A stretch of 64,000 nt of DNA, from positions 1,054,001-1,118,000 of the forward strand of contig JAZAYU010000062.1 in assembly GCA_038501625.1 (NCBI GenBank), read 5' to 3'. The translations under genes were made by a program, and so were the position numbers. The stretch's first letter is position 1. Each line of letters opens with the position of its first letter. The notes beneath the pieces were generated by a model. The model had not been told where the DNA came from and did not search any database. It saw only the letters and a program-made list of their open reading frames with translations. This DNA is from Corbicula japonica (Eukaryota; Mollusca; Bivalvia; Venerida; Cyrenidae). Positions 63,979 to 64,000 of the stretch are shown piece after piece.

Positions 63979-64000
63979 GATAGCTTTGATTATGTATGGG

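Noticed and set aside
1..64000. CRISPR array, tRNA or rRNA genes, bacterial operon
   Set aside because: Direct repeats here are long, diverged and spacer-less, and I saw no RNA gene signature on either strand.

Overview
The window is a piece of an animal nuclear genome, most likely a bivalve mollusc. It is AT-rich, has long introns with GT-AG signals, and is crowded with the tandem-cored short repeats typical of clam and mussel genomes (stretches such as 'gttatggccctt' and (GTCC)n). No prokaryotic gene, rRNA, tRNA or CRISPR array is visible. The species assignment is inference.

One host gene runs on the + strand through most of the window, from about 11.2 kb to 62.8 kb. I assembled 29 exons from open reading frame, splice signals and codon phase. 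They give about 1,662 residues of a large lipid transfer protein of the apolipoprotein B / apolipophorin type: the end of the vitellogenin/lipoprotein N-terminal domain, the helical domain, the following beta-sheet domains, and the start of the long beta-rich part. The signal-peptide end and the C-terminal part lie outside. A furin-type RKKR|S site falls in exon 22. One intron appears to use a GC donor.

Layout: 1-1.1 kb, AT-rich with nothing recognised. 1.1-10.85 kb, a head-to-tail array of a 2.0-kb unit that is itself built of about 13 subrepeats of about 145 bp. 11.2-18.4 kb, exons 1-4 with several nested inverted-repeat elements. 18.6-19.87 kb, a 151-bp tandem-cored element. 20.26-21.03 kb, a TTAA-flanked element. 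21.36 kb, exon 5. 21.57-31.35 kb, a very large intron made of four families of about 145-171 bp tandem repeats, with a recent 2.9-kb duplication, a further 938-bp expansion, telomere-like blocks and a pogo-like insertion. 31.5-33.4 kb, exons 6-7. 33.57-37.94 kb, a complete 4.37-kb DNA transposon with 36-bp inverted repeats, an 11-bp target duplication and one four-exon gene. 38.2-62.8 kb, exons 8-29, separated by introns rich in two palindromic MITE families and two further tandem-cored elements. 62.8-64 kb, intron.

Three things stand out. First, the 4.37-kb transposon carries a poorly characterised transposase-like family (D-N-C-P-G-Q-N-K-N motif) and sits inside an identifiable MITE copy, so its empty site can be read directly. 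Second, at least seven unrelated tandem-cored elements share one 3' architecture: a G-rich subterminal repeat, a short hairpin, then CTCTAGTT or a close variant. This suggests a single Helitron/Helentron-like rolling-circle system. Third, the 2-kb array units each end in that same terminus, as expected if whole elements were multimerised head to tail.
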